DNA of 64,000 nt from Bursaphelenchus xylophilus (taxonomy: Eukaryota > Nematoda > Chromadorea > Rhabditida > Aphelenchoididae), in the NCBI GenBank assembly GCA_904066235.2, contig CAJFCV020000004.1, forward strand, positions 11,470,001-11,534,000, given 5' to 3'. How positions within the stretch are numbered: the stretch's first letter is position 1; every line of letters begins with the position of its first letter. Both the position numbers and the translations under genes were made by a program. This document shows positions 54,081-63,986 of this stretch, piece by piece. The notes beneath the pieces are model-generated. The model did no database searches and was not told the DNA's origin. It worked only from the letters and a program-made list of their open reading frames with translations.

Positions 54081-54807
54081 GCATGGCTCCGGGCCGGGCT
54101 TTCCAAAATTTTCCGGCCCGGGCCGGGCCGACTAATTTCTCGGCCCGACCCCGGGCTTCGATTTTCAGGCCCGGCCCGGCCCGGGCCGGCCCGGTTTTTT
54201 ATGAAATCTGAGTTTTGCCCGGAAAAAAAGGAAAAAATCAGCTTTTTCGATAAAATTTTTCATTTTTTCGAACACAATGCTGATAGCGAACGTAAAATGA
54301 CCTTATTTACCACTCGCCCAAATGAAAAAATAATTTTCAAGTCAATTTGAAAAAAAAAATCAGAAATTTTTAAGTGCGACCTCATAGTTAATACGCTGGC
54401 AAAAAAAGCAAAAGGAAAAATTTTCAAAAATACGCAATACGCTTGTAGGTTTTTTCAAATTCAATAAAAGATCTGTGATAAAACATTTTTGCTAAAATTT
54501 GGGTGACTATACACAAAATTTTATGATTTTTTGTAACCAGATGGCAAGACAATTTATGGCGACTTAGTAATTTATAAAAATAGTCAAGCGGCAATTGAAC
54601 TATGTATATGTTTTGCTAAATTATCTTTTACATTTTGCGAATTTTCCCTTTATTTCCTGCTTTGTTTCTTTCCAGCGTAGTACAAAAAATTTCCGGGCCG
54701 AACCGGGCCGGGCTTTCCAAATTTTACAAGCCCGGGCCCGGGCCGGGCTTGGAGATTTAGGCCCGGCCCGCAGGCCCGGGCCGGGCTGGCCCGGTTTGCA
54801 GCCATGC
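54081..54807. mobile_element. GC-rich-ended palindromic element, copy 1
   Basis: Left GCATGGCTCCGGGCCGGGCT; right CCCGGTTTGCAGCCATGC, inverted. The outer ~110 bp of each end are strings of GGCCCGGGCC-type text, while the interior is AT-rich (TTTTTTCGAACACAATGCTG, AGCGAACGTAAAATGACC). The extreme base-composition contrast is intrinsic to the element, not a CpG island. Confidence 0.75.
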
Positions 54808-55274
54808 TTACGAGGGAGTATGTTTTTGCGCGTCCTTTCTCTGTCTTCTCTGTGCAAACAAGACAAAGTGTCAAAAACCGATGGCGAAGAGTCTATTCCA
54901 GTCACCGGACTCCTCAGTTTGAGGTGCAAGGCACCTCTCTTCTTTGATTATAAAGTACCAAACTCCACCAATTTTTGTACCGGCTTACGACAGAAAAATA
55001 AAAATCTAGGAATTCGTCTTCGTATCATACTATAATATAAATTGAGAGCTTCACTTATGACTTTAGCAGAACACATAGGCGCTTGTGTTTTCAAAAAATG
55101 TCGTAAAACTCGGACATTATACCCTGCTCTCTTGGTTTAGTATATGCCAATCGTCTGGCGTCACTCGATTATAATCGTGTGAAATATGCAAAACTCACAG
55201 GATTAAATTTCAGCAAGACCAAAGTTTCGATGGCCTGTGAGTAATTCTTTTTTTAGACGCTGCGGCTGCAGTCT

Positions 55275-55675
55275 GTGAGGGAAGTACTCCTTTTGAAGAA
55301 CCTTGTCAGAAATTTAGAGTAGTACTTTCTAAGACAAAGTTTTTTTGGTCGAAAGTTTGAAAAAATGTCGCGCTTTTTGCGAACTTTGGCAAGAACAATT
55401 TTGTGTCTATTTCTACCGCAGAGTATAAATTTTCCATAAAAAATCATTTGTTTCCTCACGAAGCGTCCAAAGATGTGCCCAAAAAGTGTTTTTCTCTCTG
55501 ACCGCTCTCCACGTTTTGCGTACTCTCCCGGCCCCAAAGATCGTTGGATATCGCGGCTGCCTCTGCAAAACGCCAGCTGAAATTTTCAAGTATTGTTTTA
55601 TGGTTTGTGCCTTTAGTATGTGCAAAATTTAAGAAAAGTCAGCATCGCCCTTGGGGTATCTCTCTTGAAGCTCTA
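55275..55675. repeat. CGCTCAGATTTT-family element, inverted orientation
   Basis: GAGGGAAGTACTCCTTTTG at left; GTCAGCATCGCCCTTGGGGT then ATCTCTCTTG at right. The interior has TTTTTCTCTCTGACCGCTCT and GTGTCTATTTCTACCGC. Confidence 0.5.
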
Positions 55676-56074
55676 AACTTTGTGCAAAGCTTACTATACT
55701 AGAAAAAACGTCAAGGCCGTTCTAGTTTTGCATGCCCAGACAAAAACCCTCTAACCTTCAAACTAGTAAGGCTACATTGCGCAATCCTTTTCCGTATACT
55801 TTAATTAGCCAAGTTTTGTTTGCCCAACTGTTGGACATCCAATATATTTTCAATGGAAATCATAAATCGTCTTTTCTATTATAATATAATTTTTCTCGCA
55901 TTTTTTTTCGTTGGGTGAAATATGATGTGGACAAATTGACAAGGGAGTGGGATATATCAGAGTTACAAGTCTGTTTTCTGTGAGTCAAATGTAAAAGTTT
56001 CGTATTATCTTTAATTCCTGCTATTTATTATGTTTTTAATACATGCATCCAGTGTTGTTCAAATAGCTGCTTCA

Positions 56075-56550
56075 CAATGCGTCGCGACACTTGCGGGCAA
56101 CCACTTTGCAGGCAGCCGAAATTTTCCGATTAGAATTACAATTTTACACCCGTGATCTACGTAATATGATAGAAATTTTGCATTGGCAACTCCCTGGTAC
56201 TGATAAATCGAATCTATTGAATCCATCCACAGCTTTCAAAGTTATAGGAGCTTGTTTTCAAAAAAAAGAAATGGTTTCTGAACCTTTCAAAGTGCATGGT
56301 TTATCTTACGGAAGCTATTTAAGCCGCTTATGAACAAGAGAACTTAATTTGCAACATCTAACTGCCAGATCCATTATTCGAATTCCCTGTTGTAAGTAAA
56401 TCTTGGCTGGTTTCCAAACATGCCCGCATAAACCCGGCGCTACTTCTACCTGCCCCCTTTTTGAAGCACTTCACTGACTGTATATGCCCTACAGTCAAGT
56501 TGCACTTCTTCCGCACTTGAACTGAAATATCCGGCAATGCCATCTGAACG
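56075..56550 (+). repeat. Diverged repeat with conserved reading frame, copy 2
   Basis: Partner of 14240-14790. The frame RDLRNMIEILHWQLPGTDKS then LNPSTAFKVIGACFQKKEMV aligns with the first copy and ends in a stop. There is no in-frame ATG and no flanking gene structure. Confidence 0.5.
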
Positions 56551-57102
56551 TCCCAATGACTCAAAAAAATTGATTACAAAACAACCTGCTGATCCGTTGT
56601 TTTTGGATAAACATCCTTTCAAATCTCAAAAAAGGTCATATTTTTTTTTAATTGCACGGGAAAAAGGTTACGCAACGGCTTAAATAAATATTTTCCCAGG
56701 GTTCTCGAATCAGTTACGCAACTGGTCATGAGTAATGTTTTTATTTATCGTGTGGTAACCTTTATGTGTAGATTGTTTGAAACTTGTGTGTCGTACAAGT
56801 CAGAAGGTGGGGTCGTGCCTATAAATTGATTTATTTGTTTTCCTTTACAGGGTTAGCGGAATTGCAAGGGTTGTATCAGGCTGTTTTGAGGAGCTGTTTT
56901 GATTTGTCGAATGTAGTCCGGGAGTTTTGATGGTTGTAATGGCTTACCAGGAAAGCATTCCTAGTGCAACGCCCAGGTCTTCTTTAAATATCGCGAGACC
57001 GTAGATCATGTCTTTCAATTTTAGCTCGCGCTATACGGGGAAATCTGCGTACTCTGCTAGCGCTCTATTGCGACACAGAGAGTACTGATGCTTTTTGGCC
57101 AT

Positions 57103-57573
57103 ATCAGTCTGTCGGGAAAATAGTGGTGGCCCGGCCCGGGCCCGGGCTTGGAAAATTTGGAAAGCCCGGCCTTCGGCCCGGAAAATTTCTATACTAGGTT
57201 GGAAAGAAAGAAAGCGCGAAATGAAAGGAAAATTATGGCAAATTTTCGCAAAATGTAAAGAAAAATTTAACAAAACCTAGGTACATAAGGTCACTTTACG
57301 TTCGCTATCAGCAGTGTGTTCGAAAAAATGAAAAATTCTATCGAAAAAGCTTATTTTTTCCTTTTTTCCGGGCAAAATTCAGATTCCAAAAAACCGGGCC
57401 GGCCCGGGCCTAAAGATCGAAGCCCGGAGTCGGGCCGAGAAATTTTTCAAAACCCGGCCCGGAGCCATGCCTGAGCAGGCACGCCGAATTTCCAGCTGCG
57501 GCTAGCCGTCGCAAAGCGATGATGGGCGATTCAAAGGCACGGCAATGTTCATTATTCTCCCGATGGACTTGTA
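57103..57573. mobile_element. CAGTCTGTCGGG MITE interrupted by a GC-rich element
   Basis: TATCAGTCTGTCGGGAAAAT at 57102-57121 is the left TIR. The matching interior (TTTCCAGCTGCGGCTAGCCG) and right TIR (TTCATTATTCTCCCGATGGA) resume at about 57472, on the far side of the GC-rich element at 57127-57471. Confidence 0.7.
57127..57471. mobile_element. GC-rich-ended palindromic element, copy 2 (nested)
   Basis: It is oriented opposite to copy 1. It opens GGCCCGGCCCGGGCCCGGGC and closes GGCCCGGAGCCATGCC. The shared interior is inverted (GGTCACTTTACGTTCGCTAT then CAGCAGTGTGTTCGAAAAAA). Shorter than copy 1 (about 345 against 727 bp). Confidence 0.75.
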
Positions 57574-57874
57574 GATACTCGCAATTCTTCGGGCTTTATG
57601 GCCCGGCGCGTATAAAGTTGAAAAAATGAAACCGCCCCGGTTTTGGAAGCAAATCGCTAAAATCGCTTTCCAAACTTTTTTCGAAGACATATATATTTCG
57701 AACAGAAAAGAATAGGCCGGCCTTGTGAAAAAATCACAAATTTACTGTCGTTTTCAAATCAAAGCTTGGACCTTTTCCGTCATCTTCTTTGGAGTGTTTG
57801 CGAAGAAAAAATAGCGTGTTTACAAAAAGGTTCGCATAGGTCAACTTCACTTCCTACGCCACCGTTTTTCATTA

Positions 57875-58445
57875 CAAGGAAAGTACTTCTATGGGGTGTG
57901 GAATTACCGGTCGAGATATATATCAAAAAATTCGCAAAAATTTTCTGATTCAGAATATATAAAAATTAGCTGCCTAATTTTGGTCTATTAACGAGTTTTA
58001 TCAATAAATGTTTTTCTCGAGGAAAAAAATCTGCGGCAACAAAAGCGCGCTCGGTCTCTTCCTTCGGAAGAGAGCGGTGTGGCCGAGTGGTTAGAGCGCT
58101 AGATTGGGAATCCGAAGGGGACGGGTTCGGTTCTTTTTGCCACACTAGAACCCATTTTTTACATTGGAACTACTTTTAAGGTGTAGTTGTAATCCAATTT
58201 GATATTTTAAGGCTTGTCAAGGCCTCAAAATTTATTTTAGCACAAAACAAAATTTTTTTATCGGTAAAAACACGGTCAAAAAGACACTTGCATTGTGTCG
58301 CGAGAAAACTTCTGAGGACAAAAACATGTCATCAGACCAAAATTAGGCAGCTAATTTTTATATATTCTGAATCAGAAAATTTTTGCGAATTTTTTGATAT
58401 ATATCTTGACCGGTAATTCCACAACCCATAGAAGTACTTTCCTTG
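57875..58445. mobile_element. Small Tc5-like element with tRNA-like centre (571 bp)
   Basis: CAAGGAAAGTACTTCTATGG at left and AGAAGTACTTTCCTTG at right are flanked by TTA on both sides (57872-57874 and 58446-58448). The terminal repeats, about 115 bp, include ATTACCGGTCGAGATATATA and ATATATAAAAATTAGCTGCC and their complements. These ends are the same family as the 39315-41021 element. There is no transposase; the middle is a tRNA-like sequence plus about 150 bp. Confidence 0.88.
58077..58145 (+). pseudogene. tRNA-like sequence inside small Tc5-like element
   Basis: The first seven bases GTGTGGC pair perfectly with the last seven GCCACAC. GGCCGAGTGGTTAGAGCGCT is A-box/D-arm-like, GATTGGGAATC resembles an anticodon arm, and ACGGGTTCGGTTCT the B-box. 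The D-arm register and T-stem are imperfect (CGGG opposite CTTT), so I call it tRNA-like rather than a functional tRNA gene. A homology search or covariance model would settle it. Confidence 0.5.
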
Positions 58446-58506
58446 TTAAATCAACAGAGCTTTACGCCCACTATGATACTTTCTAAGACAAGTTGTCTTT
58501 CATATT

Positions 58507-58620
58507 TGTCTGTCGGGAAAATAATGTGGATTCGTCGCCATCACCTTTTTGCGACGACCCTTTGACAAACAGGGAAATTTTGTTGCGAAAAATCCACATT
58601 ATTTTCCCGACAGACTGATA
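58507..58620. repeat. CAGTCTGTCGGG MITE, TGGAT subfamily, short
   Basis: GTCTGTCGGGAAAATAATGT then GGATTCGTCGCC at left, CCACATTATTTTCCCGACAG then ACTGATA at right; the ends are nearly perfect complements. Confidence 0.8.
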
Positions 58621-58624
58621 TTTT

Positions 58625-60430
58625 TAGACACACGTTTTTTTCTACGTTTTTTTGATCATCTGAATCGCCATTTCCTAGAAGCGAAAAAGTAAAAACTATA
58701 AACTTGTTGGTTCAAGCGTATCATGTAAGAAATACGCCTTCATGTTGGTTTTAGACCGCTGAACAAACCTTGCGGACCAGTATTCTTAATTATAATTTAA
58801 TTGGCTTTTCGATTCGTTATGATCAGTTGTAATGTTACATCATAAATGGCGAGTGTTTCAATATTTTTGACAAATTATGGCTCACTTTTCAAAGGGTTAA
58901 AGGGTTTTTTGCATTTCTAAAAAAAAAATACAAGTATTCGTAGGGTTTGTGGTTATACTTTTGTTTTGCCCCGATTGACCTGATTTTTGGCATGGTGGTT
59001 CTTTTAGATGCTCTCTTTGAGTATTTGAAAAAAAATTTCGAAATTTTCAGCTTTGAGTGACCTATGACGTCAGGAAAAGTCGAAACTTTGAGCTACCATA
59101 TCTCGCTTCGTTTTATAGGTATCGACTTGATTTTTGGTTTCGTCGCGTATGGTACATAATGGGACAATCACTGTCGAGATTTTTTCGAAACTTCAAATTT
59201 TACGAAAAAAATCTCAAAAAAAGACCTTTTTTCGTATCTTTTAATTAGACCGGGGAATATTGAAATGCAAGCTTCTACAGGTCCATATCGGGAAAGCAAA
59301 TTCATAACTAAGAGATATCTCAATGTATGTGTAGATACGGCCATGTACAAAGTTACACTTCCAGAAAACCCCGTCATGATGACGGATTTTCTGGATTTTT
59401 TTGATTCCATTGAATTCTACGTACCCGACTTCCTATTACGTCGTGTCTTTCTTTTTTGTAGTGCACTTCGTATTTTAGCTATGGCTTACTGTAAAAAATA
59501 CGATTTGCACAGTGCAAATTTCAAAAAAATCGTTCTTGGCTCCCAGATCGAAATTCGAAAAAACGGCTCGCTGATCTTAGTTTTTTTGCCCGAAGATAGT
59601 CCCTAAATTTTTTCAGAACATTCTACGTGGCCATCGTTTCAGAAAATCTACATACTTGAAAACGCAATTTTTCGAAATTTTCAAAATTTTGACTTTTTCA
59701 CTCCCTGATGTACAACAACAATGTCAAAAATGTCCAACAATAGATTGTAGAGCTCGAAGAGCTCTACAAATTACCCGCTTACATCTTCTTCGTATCTTTA
59801 AAATTACGGCCGTCAGAGCCGCCGGAAATTTTGGTCGATTTTTGGTGCACCGTGCGAAAAAAATCGCCCTCAGGGCAATTAGCGGAGTTGAACAAATTGA
59901 TCATATGGGTGCTATAGGACACAAAATGAACTACCATCGTGCCAAGTTTCAGCTTTCTACCTTCAATATTCCGTGCGCACCGTGCGGCCGAAAAAAAATT
60001 TTGAAATTTCGGCCAAAATTCGGCCCTGAGGGCTTGAAAAGGAATTTTTTCGGATTTTAATTTCGTCCATCGTATTCAGCACGTTGAACTGCTATAGAAA
60101 CAGGTATCGATTCCTAAAATACGGACAAGGTCAAAAGGCAGTATTCGAATTACAGAATTTTTGGATTTTACTTTATTGTACGAAAGTGGAATTATTTCGG
60201 GAACAAGGTCGAAATTCAAAAATCCGGCTCTAACATCCCCTCGGGAATTTTGCTGGGTTGACGATGCCGCTTGAATTACACCTGTCGATGTAATCCCCAT
60301 GGCAGAATCTTTCGGCGAGTTTTGACACCAAAAAATTTAAAATTTTTAAAACCGTCAAAACTTGAAAATTTCTAACTACAATCGGTCTAAAGGTTGCATA
60401 TTCGGAATCTCCATGTCATTTTGGATATAG
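58625..60430. other. Long AT-rich stretch, no gene supported
   Basis: Short ORFs are present but lack splice sites or recognisable domains. Motifs AGTTTCAGCTTTCTACC and GGATTTTCTGGATTTTTT suggest unresolved repeats. CCGTCATGATGACGGATTTT at 59374 is itself palindromic. Confidence 0.4.
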
Positions 60431-60434
60431 TTGT

Positions 60435-60630
60435 ACTAGTCGCGGCAAAAAGTCCTTAGAATTTTTCGCGGCCCCCAAATCTCGTCGCACCCCGAAATGT
60501 TGATTTGTCGCGGGAATCGCGCGCGACAATAAGGCAAAATCAACAAAATTGCACAGTGCAAAATGTGTTTTCGGGTGAATGCACAGTGCGGAGTCGCAGA
60601 AAATTCTAAGGACTTTTTGCCGCGACTAGT
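60435..60630. repeat. ACTAGTCGCGG palindromic MITE
   Basis: ACTAGTCGCGGCAAAAAGTC then CTTAGAATTTT at left, and the exact complement (AAAATTCTAAGGACTTTTTG then CCGCGACTAGT) at right. The interior has TTGCACAGTGCAAAATG. Confidence 0.8.
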
Positions 60631-61129
60631 ATCTTTTTTCTCGGTACGTTTAGTGCAACAAGTGCCAGTTTTGAAAAAACGCCGACTTCCACGGACGAAA
60701 ACACAAAAAAAGAGCGCGGCGAAGAGAGAGAGCGGGCAGAGAACCGCTTCCTTCTTCGTTTGGCGGGAGAAAAGAGAGAGTGGGAACTGGGTGGAGGGTG
60801 GTTAGATAAAGGTTTTCTCTTTCGATTTCGGTCAGAGATAAGACGGAGAGAATGCTGAGTGTGAAGAGGGCGGTTGAGAAACGGTCATCATGACGCGTCA
60901 TGACGGGATTTTCTGGATTTTTTCGAGAAATTTTTGTAAAAATTTTTTTTTGGTCCTGGATTCTCGGGATTTGGCCGTTTTAGGGCCAAATTTGACGGGG
61001 AGTTAGGGAAAAATATTATCTAAGGATACTTTTGAGTGCTGAGTCCATTTTTTTTTGATTTTTTAGTTGATTTTGGTTACTGGATGGGTTTCTGAGCAAT
61101 TTTTGAGGAAGAGAAATTATTTTAGGTAA

Positions 61130-61480
61130 CAAAATGTAGTCTCGCGGCGGCCGTAGGCCGTCGCCTCATGCCGGCGGGCTCTTTAACCGAGCTTAGCGAT
61201 CTGGGACTGACCTGAGCTTAGCGATTAGGTGAAAGCTTAGCGATCTTAACTTCTCGATCTAAAACAAGGTCGGCTTAGCGTTCCGAACGCCACAAGTTGC
61301 TACTAGGCTCAGTCTAACGCGTAGCGTTTTTCTGCCGCGGCCGTCGGCAAAGCTTTGGCGAGCGTTTGTGCTGTTTTCGACGTTGAACAGATCCAAATCG
61401 TTGCCTTTATCCGCAGCGCCGCCCGAGAGACGGTAGCAGCCGCAGGCTGCGTTAGTCTCGAGCCCTAGTCTTAAAAGTTG
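61130..61480. repeat. GC-rich repeat with GAGCTTAGCGATC motifs
   Basis: Four copies of a motif like GAGCTTAGCGATC lie between 61190 and 61290. They are bordered by CTCGCGGCGGCCGTAGGCCG on the left and CAGCCGCAGGCTGCGTTAGT with CTCGAG on the right. It sits directly upstream of the amino-acid transporter and is much richer in G+C than its surroundings. Probably another transposable element. Confidence 0.5.
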
Positions 61481-61613
61481 AAGGTTATTTTTGAATGCCT
61501 TGTTGTCATATGGGGGGACTTTTGAGTTTGTATTGCAACTCGCCGTGTTTATTTTTACATTGTATTTTTACCTTTACAACTAAATTTGCAAAAGATAAAG
61601 TATTTCAGACAAG

Positions 61614-63898
61614 ATGACAATTAAAATAGCGGCTTGCGACTTAAACGACGACGTTTTTAAACCCAAGGGCAGAGTTCATGAGCGTAAAGAAGAAGGGGAA
61701 TTTGTGAATGGAGTGTACGTACGGTACAAGGGCATGAGTTGGTTTATCACGGGCTTGTTCATGATCGGAGAGCTCGCTGGAGGTGGACTGGTCACATTGC
61801 CGGTGGCAACAGTGCGAACAAGTAAGCTTTGACGAGCTCCGGAGTTCATCTACAGACACTTTTTCACACATATGTCCATGTTGTTGCAGGTATATACGCT
61901 TGTGTGATGTTCACGGCATTTATGGCTATTTCGATGACATTTACAGCCATCTTGATAGGGAAATGTTGGGTGATGTTGGTGGAGCGTTTCCCCGAATACC
62001 GGTATCATACGAGGAAGCCGTATCCGGAAATCGCGAGACGGGCGTTGGGGCCAAAATTCAAGTAAGTTGTAGTAGTCAACGCCACAAAAATATCTCTTTT
62101 ATTTTCCCGACAGACTGATGTTATCAGTGACTTATACAAAAAATGTAATCTCAACTTTCAGACTCATAGTCTCGATCTGCATCGACATTGCTCAATTTGG
62201 AATGACAGTGGTCTATGTGCTTCTTTCCTCGCGCAACATTTGCGATTTGCTCAAGCTCTTCTTTGCGTTCGAATTCAGCTACTGCTACATGGTAGTGATC
62301 CTGGCGGCGGTCCTCTTGCCCGCCACATTCCTCAAGTCTCCGCAGGACTTTTGGCCAGCCGTTATTGTGGCCATGTTCACCTCAACATTTGCGGCTGCAT
62401 TCATTTTGGCCGGCGGAATTATTGATCATGACACTTGCGAGCCGGAGAAGCAAATGCCTCCGTTTCTGTTGGACAATCATTTGCTGGCGGTGGGGACCTT
62501 CTTCTTCGCGTACGCGAATCATCCCAGCTTCCCGACGCTTCAGCACGACATGAAAGTTCCGCAGGACTTCAACAAAGCAACGCTGTTTGCTTTTGGACGT
62601 AAGTTGTGGGCGCAGTTTGCGTACGTGGCTGTCGGGAAAATAGTGAGCAAGATGTCGCTACGCCAATCGCTGAATTTAAAAGCAATTTGATTTTCTCGCG
62701 ACACAATTCATTTTCTCAGTGGCGATGCGATTTTCGATGCGACAATGTGCTCATTATTTTCCCGACAGACTGATAAAACCATCGTTTTTTCCATTTTCAG
62801 TAACAACTGCTCTTTATCTCCCCGTCTCGGTGCTGAGCTACTACGCTTATGGCGACTCGGTAAAGGACTCAATCATCAACTCCATACAGACGAAATGGCT
62901 TCAAATTGGAATCAACATCATGATCACTCTCCATTGTATCCTCACAATAACAATTGCATCCAATCCGCTAAATCAAGAGGCTGAAGAGGTCTTCAAAACC
63001 CCGCAAAGTAGGCTTGACAAGTTTGTGATTGAAGCCTAGCAAGAAAATATATTTTAATTGATGTTATAGTACTAATTGAATCGTTTCAGCTTTCGGAATC
63101 AAGCGAGTAATTGTCCGAACGGGCATGATGATGATAGTCGTCTTTGCCGCGCTTTCTGTGCCTCAGTTCGGTGCTTTAATGGATCTTTGCGGCTCGACAG
63201 GAAATATGCTGACGGCGCTGGTATTCCCATGCCTATTCTACCTTCGACTAAAGGCTGGAGAGGATCCTGAAGCCAAATCCGGCTTTGTGGACAGCGATCA
63301 ACTCACTTGGAGCGAGTAAGTCAAACGCTTAGAGTTTTTGAAGCCTTGCTTCTTTAGCCCTTTGTTTCAAGCTCAAATTTCAACACATTTTCTTTCAGGG
63401 TAATCCAAAGGAGTCCCAGATACAGAACAATTACATGTCTATCAATTGCAAGTAAGTTTAGGTGGCAAATCAAAGTCCTCAACAAATTATACCATCAGTC
63501 GGTCGGGAAAATAATAAGCACAATGTCGCTGCGCCGATATTATCGCTGAAGCAAAAGGAAATTTTGCCGCGACGCAATTCATTTTCTTGTCGAATACGAT
63601 TTTCGATGCAACGGAGTGCTCATTATTTTCCCGGCAGACTGATATTTCACTAGGCATTAAGCAACACCTCCTTTCAGTTATCGGGTTGGCCGTCGGAGCC
63701 GCCTCGACCTTCTCCGCAATCAAACAGATCTCCGTAACGCATTTTGTTACACCCTGCTATTTACGGCCCTTCATCGCGAACAACGAACCGCTCTTCAGCG
63801 ACAAGAATGTCAGTGCCGTCGACTGTTGTGGCCATTTCCAAAACATCTCCGTCTACGAGGGCACGCATTGTACGCCGTTTGTCTCACACGTGTATTGA
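61614..63898 (+). CDS. Amino-acid transporter, AAAP/SLC32-36-like (Aa_trans)
   Basis: Seven exons join in phase: 61614-61821, 61890-62061, 62162-62598, 62801-63007, 63090-63315, 63399-63451 and 63654-63898, giving 515 aa. After a hydrophilic N-terminus the first helix reads WFITGLFMIGELAGGGLVTL, with the small-residue-rich break typical of helix 1 in Aa_trans proteins. Further helices include ACVMFTAFMAISMTFTAILI, ICIDIAQFGMTVVYVLLSS, YMVVILAAVLLPATFL, FTSTFAAAFILAGGII, LAVGTFFFAYANHPSFPTLQ (a family hallmark), LYLPVSVLSYYAYGD, INIMITLHCILTITIASNPL and LTALVFPCLFYLRLK. An acceptor (TATTTCAG) ends at 61609, four bases before the ATG, consistent with trans-splicing. Introns 2, 3 and 6 contain MITEs; exon 7 begins only ten bases after one. 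Substrate is not predictable. Confidence 0.85.
62095..62120. repeat. CAGTCTGTCGGG MITE, solo right end
   Basis: TTTTATTTTCCCGACAGACTGAT only, in transporter intron 2. Confidence 0.6.
62629..62773. repeat. CAGTCTGTCGGG MITE, AGCAC subfamily
   Basis: GGCTGTCGGGAAAATAGTGA at left, ATTATTTTCCCGACAGACTG at right. It fills most of transporter intron 3. Confidence 0.8.
63495..63643. repeat. CAGTCTGTCGGG MITE, AGCAC subfamily
   Basis: TCAGTCGGTCGGGAAAATAA at left, TATTTTCCCGGCAGACTGAT at right. Its right end is ten bases from the exon 7 acceptor, TTTCACTAG. Confidence 0.8.
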
Positions 63899-63980
63899 GA
63901 GCCTTCAAAGTGCCGGAAAGACACTCGGTGACGATTTTACATATACATATTATACATATCCGATATTTCGTTTACTTTGT

Positions 63981-63986
63981 AATAAA
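63981..63986 (+). promoter_or_regulatory. Poly(A) signal of the amino-acid transporter
   Basis: AATAAA lies 83 bases after the stop codon, followed by AT-rich sequence. Confidence 0.6.

Noticed and set aside
54081..54200. CpG island or promoter
   Set aside because: The GC-rich text is the inverted end of a mobile element found again at 57127-57471.
54595..55035. 146-codon ORF across the GC-rich element
   Set aside because: Its sequence is mostly translation of GGCCCGGGCC strings (ARARAGLGDLGPARRPG), so it is a by-product of the repeat.
56850..56930. Short exon-like frame LAELQGLYQAVLRSCF after a CTTTACAG acceptor
   Set aside because: It is too short and isolated, with no upstream exon found, to support a gene.
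59265..59606. 113-codon ORF
   Set aside because: The start codon is not supported, codon use matches the surrounding AT-rich repeat text, and there are no domains or splice sites.
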